A DNA stretch of 13,291 nucleotides. Source: RGIG3528 sp964653855. GTDB lineage: Bacteria; Bacillota; Clostridia; Lachnospirales; Lachnospiraceae. Within the stretch, counting starts at the first letter, position 1. Every line of letters starts with the position of its first letter. The notes under the pieces are model-generated. The model made no database searches, was not told where the DNA came from, and was given only the letters and a program-made list of their open reading frames with translations. This document shows positions 1 through 6,632 of the stretch, one piece after another. Location: contig CAZZFV010000051.1 of NCBI GenBank assembly GCA_964653855.1, forward strand, positions 1 to 13,291. Reading direction: 5' to 3'. The position numbers and the translations under genes are program-made.

Positions 1-1
1 A

Positions 2-694
2 GTGGTAAAAGATGCTTTGGAGCATGTAAGACACGAAAACTTTGAAGTACTTTGCGAAACGATAAAGAAAACGGCATTTAAAATCACGCGTGTCGGACAG
101 CTTGTCGCAAAAGAGGCATCGGAAATGTTAAATATTCCGTTCGGAATAGTCGATTTGTCGCTTGCGCCGACACCGGCTGTGGGTGATTCGGTTGCGGATA
201 TTTTAAAGGAAATGGGACTTGAACATCCGGGAGCTCCGGGAACGACGGCGGCTCTCGCAATTTTAAACGACCAGGTTAAAAAAGGCGGTGTTATGGCATC
301 GTCTTATGTCGGCGGACTTTCGGGCGCATTTATTCCGGTTAGTGAAGACCAAGGCATGATTGATGCGGTAAATGCTGGAGCGCTCACAATAGAAAAGCTT
401 GAGGCGATGACTTGCGTATGTTCCGTGGGACTTGACATGATTGCGATACCGGGTGACACAACGCCAGAAACAATATCCGGAATCATTGCGGACGAAATGG
501 CAATCGGAATGATTAACCAAAAGACAACCGCCGTAAGACTTATTCCGGTTATCGGTAAAAAAGTCGGCGAAACCGTTGAATTTGGTGGGCTTCTCGGATA
601 TGCACCGATTATGCCCGTAAACAATTTTGATTGCTCGGATTTTGTTAACAGAACGGGCAGAATTCCCGCTCCCATTCATTCGTTTAAAAATTGA
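2..694 (+). CDS. DUF711 / PFL-like family protein (UPF0210), C-terminal part
   Basis: The reading frame is open from the left edge to a TGA at 692-694 and gives 230 residues. Family members are about 450 residues, so roughly the C-terminal half is present and the true start lies upstream; the GTG at position 2 is an internal codon. I recognise it by its conserved glycine-rich stretches: the GAPGTTAALAIL segment (about residues 77-88), the SSYVGGLSGAFIPVSED segment (about 100-116) and the LDMIAIPGDT segment (about 144-153). Structurally the family resembles pyruvate formate-lyase-type barrels but has no established reaction, so no enzymatic function should be assumed. In many Firmicutes it follows a small ACT-domain protein (UPF0237), which would lie to the left of this window. 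The stop is 10 nt before pepD, implying co-transcription. Confidence 0.9.
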   Translation: MVKDALEHVRHENFEVLCETIKKTAFKITRVGQLVAKEASEMLNIPFGIVDLSLAPTPAVGDSVADILKEMGLEHPGAPGTTAALAILNDQVKKGGVMASSYVGGLSGAFIPVSEDQGMIDAVNAGALTIEKLEAMTCVCSVGLDMIAIPGDTTPETISGIIADEMAIGMINQKTTAVRLIPVIGKKVGETVEFGGLLGYAPIMPVNNFDCSDFVNRTGRIPAPIHSFKN

Positions 695-704
695 AAGGCA
701 TGAT

Positions 705-2156
705 ATGGATTACATTACAAAGAATTTTGATTACAAAAACATTCTTTATTACTTTGAACAATTGACACGTATTCCCCACGGCTCGGGAAATGTCGGTGAA
801 ATATCCGATTACTTAAAAAATTTTGCGATATCACATGATGCGAAATATGTCCAAGACGATCATAAAAATGTTATTGTCTTTTTGCCCGCAACCGTAGGCT
901 TTGAAGATAAACCTACGATTATGCTCCAGGGACATATGGATATGGTGTGCGAAAAAAACGCAGATTGTAAACATGACTTTTTATGTGAGCCTCTTGATAT
1001 TTATCTTGACGGGAAGCTTCTTAAAGCACATGGTACGACTCTCGGCGGCGACGACGGAATTGCAATTGCCTATATGATGGCGATAATTGCGGATAAGAAG
1101 GCATCTCACCCCGCACTTGAACTTGTTATGACAACGGATGAAGAAACCGGAATGTTTGGCGCAAAGGCGCTCGATTTTTCGCTTTTTCACGCAAAATATC
1201 TCATAAATCTTGATTCGGAAGAAGAAGGCGAGTGCTACCTCGGATGTGCGGGCGGTTTAAGACAAAATATTGAAATCGATGCGGAGAGAAAAAGCGTCAC
1301 CGGAAATCTTGTCACAATTTCCGTAACGGGCTTGCAAGGCGGTCATTCGGGTGTTGAGATAGACAAAAACAGAACAAACGCAAATAAGCTTCTTTCGAGG
1401 ATTTTGTTTGAAATGTCGGAAGACATTGATTTTAATCTTGTTTCGTTTAACGGCGGAAAGCTTGACAATGCGATTCCGAATAATGCTGCGGCAGAAATCG
1501 TAATCGGTGATTTTGACGAAGATAAGTTTAAAGAAGTATCGGAAAAGCTTTCTTTAAGATACAAAAAAGAACTTGAGCTTTCGGAACCCGGACTTAAAAT
1601 CGATTTTACGGTCGACAAAAACAAAAAAGCATATAACGCACATACAAAGCATTCCTTTGACAGATTGATTTGTTTCCTGATTGAAGCACCGAACGGAATT
1701 CAAAAAATGAGTGCGGCAACACCCGGACTTGTGGAAAGTTCTCTTAATATGGGAATCGTTTTCACGACGGAAGAAAAGACGGTTATACGTTTTTCGCTTC
1801 GGAGCTCAGTTAAATCATATAAGGAATTTATGTCAAAGCGCTTAACGCTTCTCGCAAACGGAATCGAAGCTGTAAGTACGACGGAAGGCGATTATCCCGC
1901 ATGGGAATATAATCCCGATTCTGTTTTAAGAGAAACTTACAAAAATCTTTTTGTTAAGGAATACGGCTATGAGCCTAAACTTCTCGTTATGCATGCGGGT
2001 CTTGAATGCGGACTTATATTTGACAATTGCAAAGGACTTGATATAATTTCAATCGGTCCGGACATGAAAGACGTACACAGTCCTCGCGAAAGCCTCGATC
2101 TTGAGTCGGCTGTCAGGGTTTTTGAGTTCCTCGAAAAATTGATTGTGAGCCTGTGA
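705..2156 (+). CDS. pepD: Aminoacyl-histidine dipeptidase (M20C metallopeptidase)
   Basis: This encodes a cytosolic di-zinc peptidase that hydrolyses X-His dipeptides and some other dipeptides. The 483 residues match the family's usual length of about 485. The M20 metal and catalytic residues are in order: H77 and D79 in LQGHMDMV, the bridging D116 in LGGDDGIA, the E146-E147 pair in TTDEETGMFGA, D170 in INLDSEEEG, and H458 in the C-terminal DVHSPRE. The MHAGLECG segment near residue 430 is also typical of PepD. A lid/dimerisation domain occupies about residues 190-390. I place the start at 705 and not at the upstream in-frame ATG at 627: an AAAGG Shine-Dalgarno lies at 694-698 with a 6-nt spacer, and the earlier start would overlap the preceding gene and add 26 residues unlike the family. 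The ribosome binding site touches the upstream stop, consistent with coupled expression. Confidence 0.93.
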   Translation: MDYITKNFDYKNILYYFEQLTRIPHGSGNVGEISDYLKNFAISHDAKYVQDDHKNVIVFLPATVGFEDKPTIMLQGHMDMVCEKNADCKHDFLCEPLDIYLDGKLLKAHGTTLGGDDGIAIAYMMAIIADKKASHPALELVMTTDEETGMFGAKALDFSLFHAKYLINLDSEEEGECYLGCAGGLRQNIEIDAERKSVTGNLVTISVTGLQGGHSGVEIDKNRTNANKLLSRILFEMSEDIDFNLVSFNGGKLDNAIPNNAAAEIVIGDFDEDKFKEVSEKLSLRYKKELELSEPGLKIDFTVDKNKKAYNAHTKHSFDRLICFLIEAPNGIQKMSAATPGLVESSLNMGIVFTTEEKTVIRFSLRSSVKSYKEFMSKRLTLLANGIEAVSTTEGDYPAWEYNPDSVLRETYKNLFVKEYGYEPKLLVMHAGLECGLIFDNCKGLDIISIGPDMKDVHSPRESLDLESAVRVFEFLEKLIVSL

Positions 2157-2185
2157 TACAAAAAAGTGCGTTTAATCCGTGCATT

Positions 2186-2207
2186 GCCGGGGATATTTAA
2201 ACCCGGC
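2186..2207 (+). other. G+C-rich hairpin between pepD and the LCP gene
   Basis: GCCGGG (2186-2191) and CCCGGC (2202-2207) form a perfect 6-bp stem around a 10-nt A/T loop in the 76-bp gap. No T-run follows (the next bases are CCAATAAAAC), so it is not a standard intrinsic terminator. It might stabilise or delimit the upstream mRNA. I see no convincing promoter in this gap, so the LCP gene may be read from the pepD transcript. Confidence 0.4.
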
Positions 2208-2232
2208 CCAATAAAACAAACGGAGTAATTTA

Positions 2233-4209
2233 ATGAATTTTGATAACGACAACAAAAAAGAAGACGACGAAGAGGCGCTTGCCGTAAATGATATGATAAA
2301 AAAAATTGCGGGTACCGACAGTGACGTTTTTGAGGACGATGAAATTGCAAAATCCGCAAACAAAAAGAATTCGGATTCATGGGACGACGAAGACGAATGG
2401 GACGTAAGCACCTCGATTGATTTGCCTTTTAAAAAGATACTGAATAAATTTAAATCAAAAAAACAAAAGATCGTTTCGGAGAATAAGCAGGCTTCGAATG
2501 CGGAAAATACGAGAGTTCCGAGTTTAAAAGTGCAGGAGCTTAAGGTACAGGAAGTTAAAGTACAGGAAACGAAAGCGCCTGATTCTAAAGTTGAGCCGCA
2601 AAAACCGGAATCGGAACTTAAAAATATCAAGCACGAAAATATCGAGCGAGAGAACATTGACTCAGAGAATGGCGGCTCAGAGGATATCAAGTCTGAGGAT
2701 ATCAAGTCTGAGGATATCAAGTCTGAGGATATCAAGTCTGAGGATATTAAGCCTGAGGATATCAAGTCTGAAGATACAGAGCCTCTGAATTCCGAACCCG
2801 GAAATGCCGAAGTTAAGAGTACCGAGCCGGAATCCGAGTCTGAACCCGAGCAGGAAGAAACTAAAGAGCCTGCTTTAACCCCCGAACAGGAAACGATGCT
2901 TGCGGTCGAAGACATGATGTACGCGGGTGAAAGCCGGGAAGACACGGAAAATCGCCACAAAAATTATCTTGAAGACGCGGAAGACTTCTTACCTGTCATA
3001 AACACGGTGAATCTCGGAGTTTATGATTCGGGCACGGAAGACATAATAGATGAGCTTAACTTAAATCTTGCGGAACAGGTGACAACGGAGCTTTCGGCTC
3101 ACAAAAGAAAAATTGTGAGAAACATACTTTTGTCCGTTGCGGGATGCTTTGTTTTCTTTGTTTTATTTGTGCTTTTTACTCGCCCCGGTCATGTAATTGC
3201 GACAAGAGTGATCGCGAAAGTAATCATTTCAAAAACGGAAAAGCAGGATAAAGACACTCCCGGACGTCTTGACGAACAGGAAGTTATAAATAGGGGAGAC
3301 GAAGGCGATTTTGTTCCCGTATATACAGGTACTCCGGCACCCACGGATATTGTGTCGGTGACGGGAACCGTCACGGCCACTCCCACACCGTATGTCGATT
3401 ATCATCCTCATTTTGAAGAAGACGATTCTGTAATCAATGTGCTTTTGATAGGTGTCGAAAATTATGAAAATTATACCTACGGACGATCGGATTCGATGAT
3501 TGTTGCGTCACTCGATAAGGACGGAGGCCCGGTAAAGCTTGTTTCACTTATGCGTGACATGTATGTCGAAATACCGGGATACAGCGACAACAGGCTTAAC
3601 GCTTCTTATGCGTTCGGAGGTCCGGAATTGTTGCTTGAAACAATCGAACTTAATTTCGGACTTAAATGCGACGGATATGTAACGGTTGATTATGCGGGAT
3701 TCGAATCGATTGTCGATTATATCGGCGGAATCGAAATTTCGCTTACGCAGGAAGAAGCGGATTACTTAAATACGACAAACTATATTTCCGTTAAGGCAAA
3801 CAGATGCGTTACTGCGGGAAAGCAGATGCTCAACGGAAACCAGGTTATGGGATATTGCCGTGTACGTTATGTGCCCACCGCAAACGGACTTTATATGGAT
3901 TTCGGAAGAACTTACCGTCAAAGAGTCGTTCTTCAAAAGATATTTGAGGAATACAAGTCATCCGGCTTTACCGTGCTTTACGGCGCAATGAATGAATGTC
4001 TTAAGTATGTGACATGTTCGGATAACCTTGAACCCGTTATTGCGGATTGTCTTAATATTTTTATAGACAAGGGAATTTCCGAGATGGAAACGTTCAGAAT
4101 ACCGGCAAGCGGTCATTATGAAGAAATCAAGATAAACGGAGCACAGGTGCTTTCGATTGATTCCGAAAACGCAAATATTCTCCATGAGTATTTGTACGGG
4201 GAAAATTAA
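2233..4209 (+). CDS. LytR-CpsA-Psr (LCP) family wall glycopolymer ligase with long acidic cytoplasmic N-terminus
   Basis: LCP proteins transfer undecaprenyl-linked anionic polymers (teichoic acids, capsule) to peptidoglycan on the outer face of the membrane. The 658-residue protein has four parts: an acidic, low-complexity N-terminus (1-290) presumed cytosolic; one membrane segment (about 296-316) preceded by the basic KRKIVR; a Thr/Pro linker (about 360-390); and the LCP domain (about 397-610). Hallmark charged residues are visible: R418 and D420 in GRSDSMIVASLD, R441-D442 in SLMRDMYVEIP, R454 and N456 in DNRLNASYAFGG, R543 and R545 in GYCRVRY, and D556, R559, R562 and R564 in DFGRTYRQRVVL. 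LCP proteins normally have only a short cytosolic tail, so a segment of nearly 300 residues is unusual. The ATG has a GGAG at 2222-2225 with a 7-nt spacer. A strong terminator follows. Its physiological polymer cannot be told from the sequence. Confidence 0.92.
   Translation: MNFDNDNKKEDDEEALAVNDMIKKIAGTDSDVFEDDEIAKSANKKNSDSWDDEDEWDVSTSIDLPFKKILNKFKSKKQKIVSENKQASNAENTRVPSLKVQELKVQEVKVQETKAPDSKVEPQKPESELKNIKHENIERENIDSENGGSEDIKSEDIKSEDIKSEDIKSEDIKPEDIKSEDTEPLNSEPGNAEVKSTEPESESEPEQEETKEPALTPEQETMLAVEDMMYAGESREDTENRHKNYLEDAEDFLPVINTVNLGVYDSGTEDIIDELNLNLAEQVTTELSAHKRKIVRNILLSVAGCFVFFVLFVLFTRPGHVIATRVIAKVIISKTEKQDKDTPGRLDEQEVINRGDEGDFVPVYTGTPAPTDIVSVTGTVTATPTPYVDYHPHFEEDDSVINVLLIGVENYENYTYGRSDSMIVASLDKDGGPVKLVSLMRDMYVEIPGYSDNRLNASYAFGGPELLLETIELNFGLKCDGYVTVDYAGFESIVDYIGGIEISLTQEEADYLNTTNYISVKANRCVTAGKQMLNGNQVMGYCRVRYVPTANGLYMDFGRTYRQRVVLQKIFEEYKSSGFTVLYGAMNECLKYVTCSDNLEPVIADCLNIFIDKGISEMETFRIPASGHYEEIKINGAQVLSIDSENANILHEYLYGEN
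2680..2769 (+). repeat. 15-bp in-frame tandem repeat (EDIKS pentapeptide)
   Basis: Six consecutive 15-bp units begin at 2680, 2695, 2710, 2725, 2740 and 2755. The unit is GAGGATATCAAGTCT. Units 1-4 and 6 are identical and unit 5 differs at two bases (EDIKP). A decayed seventh unit follows at 2770-2784 (EDTEP). They encode residues 150-179 of the LCP protein. Near-identity at synonymous positions suggests recent expansion by replication slippage, and copy number would be expected to vary among strains without shifting the frame. Confidence 0.95.
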
Positions 4210-4212
4210 AAT

Positions 4213-4238
4213 TTTAAGACTTGGGTACGGGTCTTAAA
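4213..4238 (+). other. Hairpin immediately after the LCP stop codon
   Basis: TTTAAGAC (4213-4220) and GTCTTAAA (4231-4238) form a perfect 8-bp inverted repeat with a 10-nt loop, starting 4 nt after the LCP stop. It sits 3 nt before the intrinsic terminator, so the transcript end carries two hairpins in series. It probably protects the 3' end or helps termination. Confidence 0.45.
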
Positions 4239-4241
4239 TTC

Positions 4242-4276
4242 AAAAAGGCTGTCAAAGATAAGACGGCCTTTTTTTT
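4242..4276 (+). terminator. Rho-independent terminator of the LCP gene
   Basis: The left arm AAAAAGGCTGTC (4242-4253) pairs with GACGGCCTTTTT (4262-4273) with one T-G wobble and an 8-nt loop. A run of eight T (4269-4276) follows the G+C core. It ends the LCP transcript and separates it from pnp. Confidence 0.9.
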
Positions 4277-4320
4277 GTTCTTTTGAAAATCGATCACCGC
4301 ATGCTTTTATAAAAATTTTC

Positions 4321-4348
4321 TTGCATTTACAAATATTCGTAGTATAAT
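4321..4348 (+). promoter_or_regulatory. Putative sigma-A promoter for pnp
   Basis: A perfect TATAAT at 4343-4348 lies 16 nt after a weak -35 hexamer TTGCAT (4321-4326), with A/T-rich DNA upstream. It sits between the LCP terminator and pnp. Initiation near 4355 would give a leader of about 25 nt containing only the ribosome binding site AAAGGAG (4366-4372, 7 nt before the ATG). No long RNase III-type leader hairpin of the enterobacterial pnp kind is visible. Confidence 0.65.
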
Positions 4349-4379
4349 TTTCACCGATTATGCGAAAAGGAGACAAAAA

Positions 4380-6470
4380 ATGAGTTACAAGACATTTACA
4401 ATGGAACTTGCCGGCAGAACTTTGTCCGTTGATGTAGGGAGAGTTGCGGCACAGGCAAACGGTGCGGCTTTCATGCATTACGGCGACACAACGGTTCTTT
4501 CAACGGCAACGGCTTCCGAAAAACCGAGAGAAGGCATTGACTTTTTCCCTCTTTCCGTTGAATACGAGGAAAAGCTTTATGCGGTAGGAAAGATACCGGG
4601 CGGATTTACACGCCGTGAGGGCAAGCCTTCGGAAAATGCAATACTTACAAGCCGTGTTATCGATCGTCCCATGAGACCTTTGTTCCCCAAGGATTATCGT
4701 AACGACGTAACACTTAACAATATGGTAATGTCGGTTGATCCCGAGTGCAGCCCCGAACTTACGGCAATGCTCGGTTCCGCTATTGCGGTTGCGATTTCCG
4801 ATATTCCTTTTGACGGCCCTTGTGCAACAACACAGGTCGGTCTCATAAACGGAGAGTTTATAATTAACCCGAATTCGGCACAGACGCTTGTATCGGATCT
4901 TAAGCTTACCGTTGCATCCACAAGAGACAAGGTAATCATGATCGAAGCCGGAGCAAACGAAGTTCCGGAAGAAAAGATGATCGAAGCTATTTATGCCGCA
5001 GATGCCGTAAATAAGCAGGTTATTGAATTTATCGACAAGATTGTCGCAGAAGTAGGTAAACAAAAGCACGAATACGTGAGCGCTGCAATTCCGGAAGAAC
5101 TTGCAAATGCAATCCGCACACAGGTTCCTCCCGCAGAGATGGAAGTTGTTATGTTTGCGCCCGAGAAGCAGGTTCGTGAAGAAAGAATCAGAGTTTTAAA
5201 GGATAAGCTTGCCGAAACATTTGCCGATCACGAAGATTGGCTTCCTTTGATCGACGAAGCCGTTTATCAGTATGAGAAGAAGACGGTTCGTAAGATGATT
5301 TTGAAGGATCACAAGCGTCCCGACGGAAGAGAGCTTACACAGATTCGTCCTCTTGCCGCAGAAGTTGACATTATTCCGAGAGTTCACGGTTCCGCAATGT
5401 TTACGAGAGGTCAAACTCAGATCTGCAACGTTACGACGTTAGCGCCTCTCGCCGAAGCACAAAAGCTTGACGGACTCGACGAAAACGAAACATGCAAGCG
5501 TTACATGCATCAATATAATTTCCCCGCTTATTCCGTAGGTGAAACAAAGGTTTCGAGAGGTCCCGGACGTCGTGAAATCGGACACGGTGCACTTGCCGAA
5601 AGAGCACTTATTCCCGTACTTCCGTCAGAAGAGGAATTCCCTTACGCAATAAGAACGGTTTCGGAAACATTTGAATCAAACGGTTCCACATCAATGGCTT
5701 CAACATGTGCATCATGCATGTCTCTTATGGCTGCCGGCGTACCGATCAAGAAGATGGTTGCGGGTATTTCATGCGGACTCGTAACAGGCGAAACAGACGA
5801 CGATTATGTACTTCTTACCGATATCCAGGGTCTTGAAGACTTCTTCGGAGATATGGACTTTAAGGTAACCGGTACCGATAAGGGTATCACGGCAATCCAG
5901 ATGGATATCAAGATTCACGGACTTACAAGAGACATTGTAACTGGCGCAATCGGACGCTGCCGTGAAGCAAGAATGTATATCATGGAAAATTGCATGAAGA
6001 AGGCAATTGCTGCTCCGAGACCTGAAGTTTCGAAGTATGCACCGAAGATTGTTCAAATCCAGATCGATCCTCAAAAAATCGGTGATGTTGTCGGACAGCG
6101 CGGAAAGACAATCAACGCAATCATTGAGCAGACCGGCGTAAAGATTGACATCACGGATGACGGAAACGTTTCCGTATGCGGCACGGATCCCGACATGATG
6201 AATGAAGCAATAAGACTCATCAACATCATTGTAACGGATTTTGAAGAAGGTCAGGTTCTTACCGGTAAGGTTGTATCGATCAAAGAGTTCGGTGCTTTCC
6301 TTGAATTTGCACCCGGTAAGGAAGCAATGGTTCACATTTCAAAGATTTCAAAGCAAAGAATCGACAGAGTCGAAGACGTGCTTACACTCGGCGATAAGGT
6401 AAAGGCCGTTTGCCTCGGCAAAGACAAGATGGGAAGAGTAAGCTTCTCGATCAAGGATGTAAAGCAATAA
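4380..6470 (+). CDS. pnp: Polyribonucleotide nucleotidyltransferase (PNPase)
   Basis: PNPase is a trimeric, phosphate-dependent 3'-5' exoribonuclease of mRNA decay, and can also add tails to RNA. The 696 residues have the full domain order: first RNase PH core (about 1-220), helical linker (about 235-310), second RNase PH core (about 311-540), KH domain (about 553-615) and S1 domain (about 622-692). Landmarks are the FTRREGKPSE segment (76-85), the phosphate-binding SNGSTSMAST segment (433-442), the catalytic acidic cluster FFGDMDFKV (D491, D493, with K495), the KH loop VGQRG (571-575) and the S1 GAFLEF strand (638-643). No truncation is seen. It stands alone between its own promoter and terminator, with no rpsO beside it. 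Lysine is written mostly AAG (11 of the first 13), unlike ftsK next door (4 of its first 13), which fits high expression. Confidence 0.98.
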   Translation: MSYKTFTMELAGRTLSVDVGRVAAQANGAAFMHYGDTTVLSTATASEKPREGIDFFPLSVEYEEKLYAVGKIPGGFTRREGKPSENAILTSRVIDRPMRPLFPKDYRNDVTLNNMVMSVDPECSPELTAMLGSAIAVAISDIPFDGPCATTQVGLINGEFIINPNSAQTLVSDLKLTVASTRDKVIMIEAGANEVPEEKMIEAIYAADAVNKQVIEFIDKIVAEVGKQKHEYVSAAIPEELANAIRTQVPPAEMEVVMFAPEKQVREERIRVLKDKLAETFADHEDWLPLIDEAVYQYEKKTVRKMILKDHKRPDGRELTQIRPLAAEVDIIPRVHGSAMFTRGQTQICNVTTLAPLAEAQKLDGLDENETCKRYMHQYNFPAYSVGETKVSRGPGRREIGHGALAERALIPVLPSEEEFPYAIRTVSETFESNGSTSMASTCASCMSLMAAGVPIKKMVAGISCGLVTGETDDDYVLLTDIQGLEDFFGDMDFKVTGTDKGITAIQMDIKIHGLTRDIVTGAIGRCREARMYIMENCMKKAIAAPRPEVSKYAPKIVQIQIDPQKIGDVVGQRGKTINAIIEQTGVKIDITDDGNVSVCGTDPDMMNEAIRLINIIVTDFEEGQVLTGKVVSIKEFGAFLEFAPGKEAMVHISKISKQRIDRVEDVLTLGDKVKAVCLGKDKMGRVSFSIKDVKQ

Positions 6471-6483
6471 TAAAAATGTTTTT

Positions 6484-6517
6484 AAATCCCGTATTTATAA
6501 GGTACGGGATTTTTTTT
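6484..6517 (+). terminator. Rho-independent terminator of pnp
   Basis: AAATCCCGTA (6484-6493) pairs perfectly with TACGGGATTT (6503-6512) around a 9-nt loop, and the T-run extends from 6510 to 6517. It begins 13 nt after the pnp stop codon. Confidence 0.93.
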
Positions 6518-6564
6518 AATTAAATATTATTTGAACCGCCATGATTTTTCGTACTTTGCTTTGC

Positions 6565-6592
6565 TTGATTTTTTAACAAGATATTGTATAAT
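6565..6592 (+). promoter_or_regulatory. Putative sigma-A promoter for ftsK
   Basis: TTGATT (6565-6570), a 16-nt spacer and a perfect TATAAT (6587-6592) lie between the pnp terminator and ftsK. Initiation would fall near 6599, giving a leader of about 34 nt. The ftsK ribosome binding site is TGAGG at 6620-6624, 8 nt before the ATG. Confidence 0.7.
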
Positions 6593-6622
6593 TGTTTTGT
6601 TGTGACACACTATGTTTTGTGA
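6574..6622 (+). promoter_or_regulatory. Possible NrdR-box pair overlapping the ftsK promoter and leader
   Basis: ACACTATGTTTTGTGA (6607-6622) matches the NrdR-box consensus as I recall it (acaCwAtATaTwGwgt) at 13 of 16 positions. Upstream, TAACAAGATATTGTAT (6574-6589) matches at about 12 of 16. The gap between them is 17 bp, whereas paired NrdR boxes are usually 15-16 bp apart. Part of the upstream match comes from the -10 region. A mismatch at the central A of the downstream box weakens the call. The same octamer TATTGTAT and a similar box occur at the nrdR promoter in this window. Confidence 0.35.
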
Positions 6623-6632
6623 GGAATTTTAA

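Noticed and set aside
627..704. Longer version of pepD starting at the ATG at 627
   Set aside because: It overlaps the preceding gene by 68 bases, adds residues unlike the family, and the ATG at 705 has a proper ribosome binding site.
2680..2769. CRISPR array or mobile-element repeat
   Set aside because: The 15-bp units are contiguous, have no spacers and stay in frame within the LCP coding sequence.
2172..2960. Long minus-strand open frame (Ser-rich, 262 residues) opposite the LCP N-terminus
   Set aside because: It is an antisense shadow of the repeat-rich segment, with monotonous serine repeats generated by the reverse complement and no ribosome binding site or family resemblance.
4213..4276. 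Riboswitch or attenuator controlling pnp
   Set aside because: It lies directly after the LCP stop and upstream of the pnp promoter, no leader peptide or known aptamer is visible, and the terminator pairing is much longer than the alternative.
4329..4340. Imperfect palindrome ACAAATATTCGT within the pnp promoter as an operator
   Set aside because: It is only 12 bp with one mismatched pair in A/T-rich DNA, and does not fit the NrdR box or another operator I know.
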